64,000 nucleotides of DNA from Luteitalea sp. TBR-22 (lineage in GTDB: Bacteria > Acidobacteriota > Vicinamibacteria > Vicinamibacterales > Vicinamibacteraceae). Both the position numbers and the translations under genes were made by a program. Where the stretch lies: NCBI RefSeq assembly GCF_016865485.1, contig NZ_AP024452.1, forward strand, positions 4,114,501 through 4,178,500. The letters run 5' to 3'. Shown here in pieces: positions 61,905-64,000 of the stretch (positions are counted from its first letter, which is position 1; every line of letters starts with the position of its first letter). The notes beneath the pieces are model-generated. The model was not told the DNA's origin. It saw only the letters and a program-made list of their open reading frames with translations, and did no database searches.

Positions 61905-63758
61905 TCACGCTCTGGCGGGACCGGGGGCGGCCTTCGCGGCCTCCGTCGGGTCTGGCGTGAAGTCCTCGCCGGGGTTGATGAAGCGATCGAGTTCCACCGC
62001 GTACTGCCGGTCGTGCAGCTGCCGGTAGCGGCCGTCGAGCGCCATCAGCTCCTTGTGCGTGCCGCGCTCGACGACGCGGCCTTCCTCGATCACGAGGATC
62101 TGGTCGGAGGTGCGGATGGTCGAGAGGCGGTGCGCGATGACGAACGTCGTGCGTCCCTTGCGCAGCGTGCGCAGTGCCTCCTGGATCTTGGCCTCGCTCT
62201 CGCTGTCGAGGCTCGACGTCGCCTCGTCGAGGATCAGGATGCGCGGGTCGGCGAGGATGGCGCGGGCAATCGCCACGCGCTGCCGCTGGCCGCCCGACAG
62301 GCGCACGCCCCGCTCCCCCACCACGGTCCTGTAGCCCTCCGCGAAGCCGTCCACGAACTCGTCGCAGTACGCGATCCTGGCGGCCGTGATCACCTCGTCC
62401 ATGGACGCGTGCGGGTTGGCGTAGCGGATGTTGTCGGCGATCGTGCCGTCGAACAGGAAGTTCTCCTGCAGCACGATGCCGAGCTGCGACCGGTAACTCG
62501 CGAGCCGCACCTGCTCGAGGTCCTGGCCGTCGATGAGGACGCGGCCGCGGGTCGGCCGGTTGAAGGCCATCACGAGGCTGATCAGCGTGCTCTTGCCCGA
62601 CCCGCTCGAGCCGACGAGCGCGGTGGTCGACCCGGCCGGCGCGTCGAACGTCACGCCCTTGATGACCGGCACGCCCTCGTTGTACTCGAACCACACGTCC
62701 TCGAACGTGACGCGGCCCCGCACGTCGGTGAGGTCGCGACGACCCTCGTCCTCGGCGTCCTCGGTGGCCATCTTCTTGATCTCGTGGATGCGGTCGAGCC
62801 CGGCGAGCGCCTCGGTGAGCTGCGTGCCGATGGAGGCAATCGAGATCAGCGGGGCCGCGACCAGGCCGGTGAAGAAGACGTACATCACGAAGTCGCCGAG
62901 CGTCATGGTGCCGGCGACGATCGCCCGGCCGCCGATCGTGATCATGATGACGCCCGTCACGCCGATGATCACCGTGCCCATGGCGGTGGTCGCCGACACA
63001 CCGGTCATCGACTGCGCGACGTTGCGCAGCAGGCGATGCACGCCCTTGCTGAAGACGATCTCCTCGCGCTTCTCCGCGGTGTAGGCCTTGACCACGCGGA
63101 TGCCGCCGAGCGACTGCGAGAGCCGACCGGTCACCTCGGCGTTGATCTGCCCGCGCTCGCGGAACAGCGGCCGCAGCCGCTTGAAGGCCACGGCCATGAT
63201 CCCGCCGAAGGTGCCCAGCACCACGATCATCACCAGCGTGAGGTGCCAGTTCAGCCAGAACAGCACGCCGAGGCCGATCAGCGCCGACAGGATGCCCCCC
63301 GTGAGCTGCACGAGCCCGGTGCCCACCAGGTTGCGGATGCCCTCGGCGTCGTTCATCACCCGCGAGATGAGCACGCCGGTCTGCACCGTGTCGAAGTAGC
63401 GCACCGGCAGGCGCGCCACGTGGGCCTGCACCGACCGGCGCATCTCGGTGATCGCGCCCTGCGCCGCCACGCCGAGGATCTGCGACAGCGAGAACGACGT
63501 CACCGCCTCGACGAGCGTCGACAGCGCCACGGCGCCGGCGAGCGGCCACAGCAGCTCCGACCGGCCCTTGCCGATCACGTCGTCGACGAGGAACTTCGTC
63601 GACGCCGGCAGCACCAGGCCCGTGAGGCGGTTGACCAGCATGAGGCTCAGGCCGAGCCCCAGCCGGGCCCGGGCCTTCCACACCAGGCCCTTGGCCTCCT
63701 CCCAGGCGTTGCCGTAGTCGACCTTCTTCTTCTTGGCCTGGTCCTTCGCGTCGCTCAC
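61905..63758 (-). CDS. ABC exporter with fused permease and ATPase (MsbA/MDR type)
   Basis: 617 residues; GTG 63758 overlaps the cyclophilin stop (GTGA), so translation is coupled. Six-helix exporter domain at ~25-330 ([77 protein letters not shown]). ATPase at ~355-590: Walker [17 protein letters not shown]-loop [15 protein letters not shown], signature [17 protein letters not shown], Walker [21 protein letters not shown]-loop [14 protein letters not shown]. Acts as a homodimer; substrate could be lipid A, other lipids or drugs. Acidic/basic tails ([14 protein letters not shown] at the N terminus) are unremarkable. Confidence 0.94.
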   Translation of the reverse strand: MSDAKDQAKKKKVDYGNAWEEAKGLVWKARARLGLGLSLMLVNRLTGLVLPASTKFLVDDVIGKGRSELLWPLAGAVALSTLVEAVTSFSLSQILGVAAQGAITEMRRSVQAHVARLPVRYFDTVQTGVLISRVMNDAEGIRNLVGTGLVQLTGGILSALIGLGVLFWLNWHLTLVMIVVLGTFGGIMAVAFKRLRPLFRERGQINAEVTGRLSQSLGGIRVVKAYTAEKREEIVFSKGVHRLLRNVAQSMTGVSATTAMGTVIIGVTGVIMITIGGRAIVAGTMTLGDFVMYVFFTGLVAAPLISIASIGTQLTEALAGLDRIHEIKKMATEDAEDEGRRDLTDVRGRVTFEDVWFEYNEGVPVIKGVTFDAPAGSTTALVGSSGSGKSTLISLVMAFNRPTRGRVLIDGQDLEQVRLASYRSQLGIVLQENFLFDGTIADNIRYANPHASMDEVITAARIAYCDEFVDGFAEGYRTVVGERGVRLSGGQRQRVAIARAILADPRILILDEATSSLDSESEAKIQEALRTLRKGRTTFVIAHRLSTIRTSDQILVIEEGRVVERGTHKELMALDGRYRQLHDRQYAVELDRFINPGEDFTPDPTEAAKAAPGPARA

Positions 63759-64000
63759 TGCGGGCCCTTCGTCAACGTCACCTTCGTGATCCCGATGCGT
63801 GTCCGCGGCGCCTCGCCGTCGAGCGGCGCCTGTTCGATGGCCGAGACCACGTCCATCCCCGAGAGCACGCGGCCGAACGCCGTGTACTTGCCGTCGAGGG
63901 ATGGCGAGGCTGCCGTGCAGATGAAGAACGAGGTGCTGGCGCTGTCGGGATCGTCGCCCCGCGCCATGCTCACGATGCCCGCCTCGTGCTTGAGCGGGTT
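63755..64000 (-). CDS. Cyclophilin-type peptidyl-prolyl isomerase (C-terminal part)
   Basis: The frame is open to the window edge, so only the last ~81 residues are seen. [49 protein letters not shown] is the core of the bacterial cyclophilin active site (MARxxxxxSxxSFFI, LDxxYTxFGxVxxGMDVV). It ends ITKVTLTKG. Catalyses proline isomerisation. Overlaps the start of the ABC exporter gene by 4 nt, indicating an operon. Confidence 0.92.
   Translation of the reverse strand, partial: NPLKHEAGIVSMARGDDPDSASTSFFICTAASPSLDGKYTAFGRVLSGMDVVSAIEQAPLDGEAPRTRIGITKVTLTKGPQ

Overview
The window is GC-rich DNA (around 70% by eye), densely packed with bacterial genes on both strands. No rRNA, tRNA, CRISPR array or intact transposon was recognised. 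Gene content (Tat-exported Gfo/Idh/MocA dehydrogenase and sugar isomerase/epimerase, DUF1080 and GH106 proteins, BlaI/M56 pair, PEGA-domain protein, RND efflux operon) suggests Acidobacteriota, most likely the Vicinamibacteria. That assignment is inference from gene content, not a database result.

Layout. 1-1.8 kb: end of an egtB gene and egtD (ergothioneine). 1.9-9 kb: an exported sugar dehydrogenase, an ABC-F ATPase, a DUF1080 protein and a GH106 rhamnosidase. 9-14 kb: a BlaI/M56 sensor-protease operon behind two tandem operators, plus small envelope proteins. 14-16.9 kb: a radical SAM enzyme, two small membrane proteins, MsrA. 16.9-21.4 kb: two histidine kinases and PhoD. 21.5-29.3 kb: ManA, a TetR regulator, a sugar isomerase/epimerase, IlvA, a HAD phosphatase, MetK, an integrase-arm-like small protein, dUTPase. 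29.4-36.1 kb: a TetR-OMF-MFP-RND efflux operon. 36.4-42.5 kb: a cellulase-fold hydrolase, an ATP-grasp ligase, a DUF485/ActP-type symporter, a NYN-OST-HTH protein. 42.6-47.3 kb: one giant pseudokinase-PEGA membrane protein. 47.5-64 kb: ThrC, a FadR-type regulator, two more ABC-F proteins flanking Tex, AIM24 and TerB-like proteins, a hydrolase, DinB, a polytopic membrane protein, an ABC exporter and the end of a cyclophilin. No gene-free stretch exceeds 300 bases.

Two genome-wide habits stand out. First, many intergenic gaps carry short tandem arrays whose unit sequence differs from locus to locus (GGCTCAG, ACCGGGC, GGGAGTC, CTGCCGA, TGACGGT, AAACGTC, CCTTCGT) but whose period is nearly always exactly 7 bp. 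Different unit types joined in one array usually keep a common 7-bp register, and several arrays touch or supply the stop codon of a neighbouring gene. They resemble in style the heptameric STRRs of heterocystous cyanobacteria. Second, at least seven genes have a TANNNT hexamer ending exactly 6 nt before the start codon and no Shine-Dalgarno sequence, as expected for leaderless transcripts.

Two families of hairpin repeats (REP-like, one with a CTAC tail, one with a CCTGCCTG tail) and several perfect hairpins between convergent genes complete the non-coding inventory. Local regulation can be read for four regulators: BlaI (two GACTACA-type operators), the 22.6-kb TetR (two related 27-bp boxes), the efflux TetR (two GCAAG-N6-CTTGC sites) and the FadR-type regulator (TTGTGATACAA).
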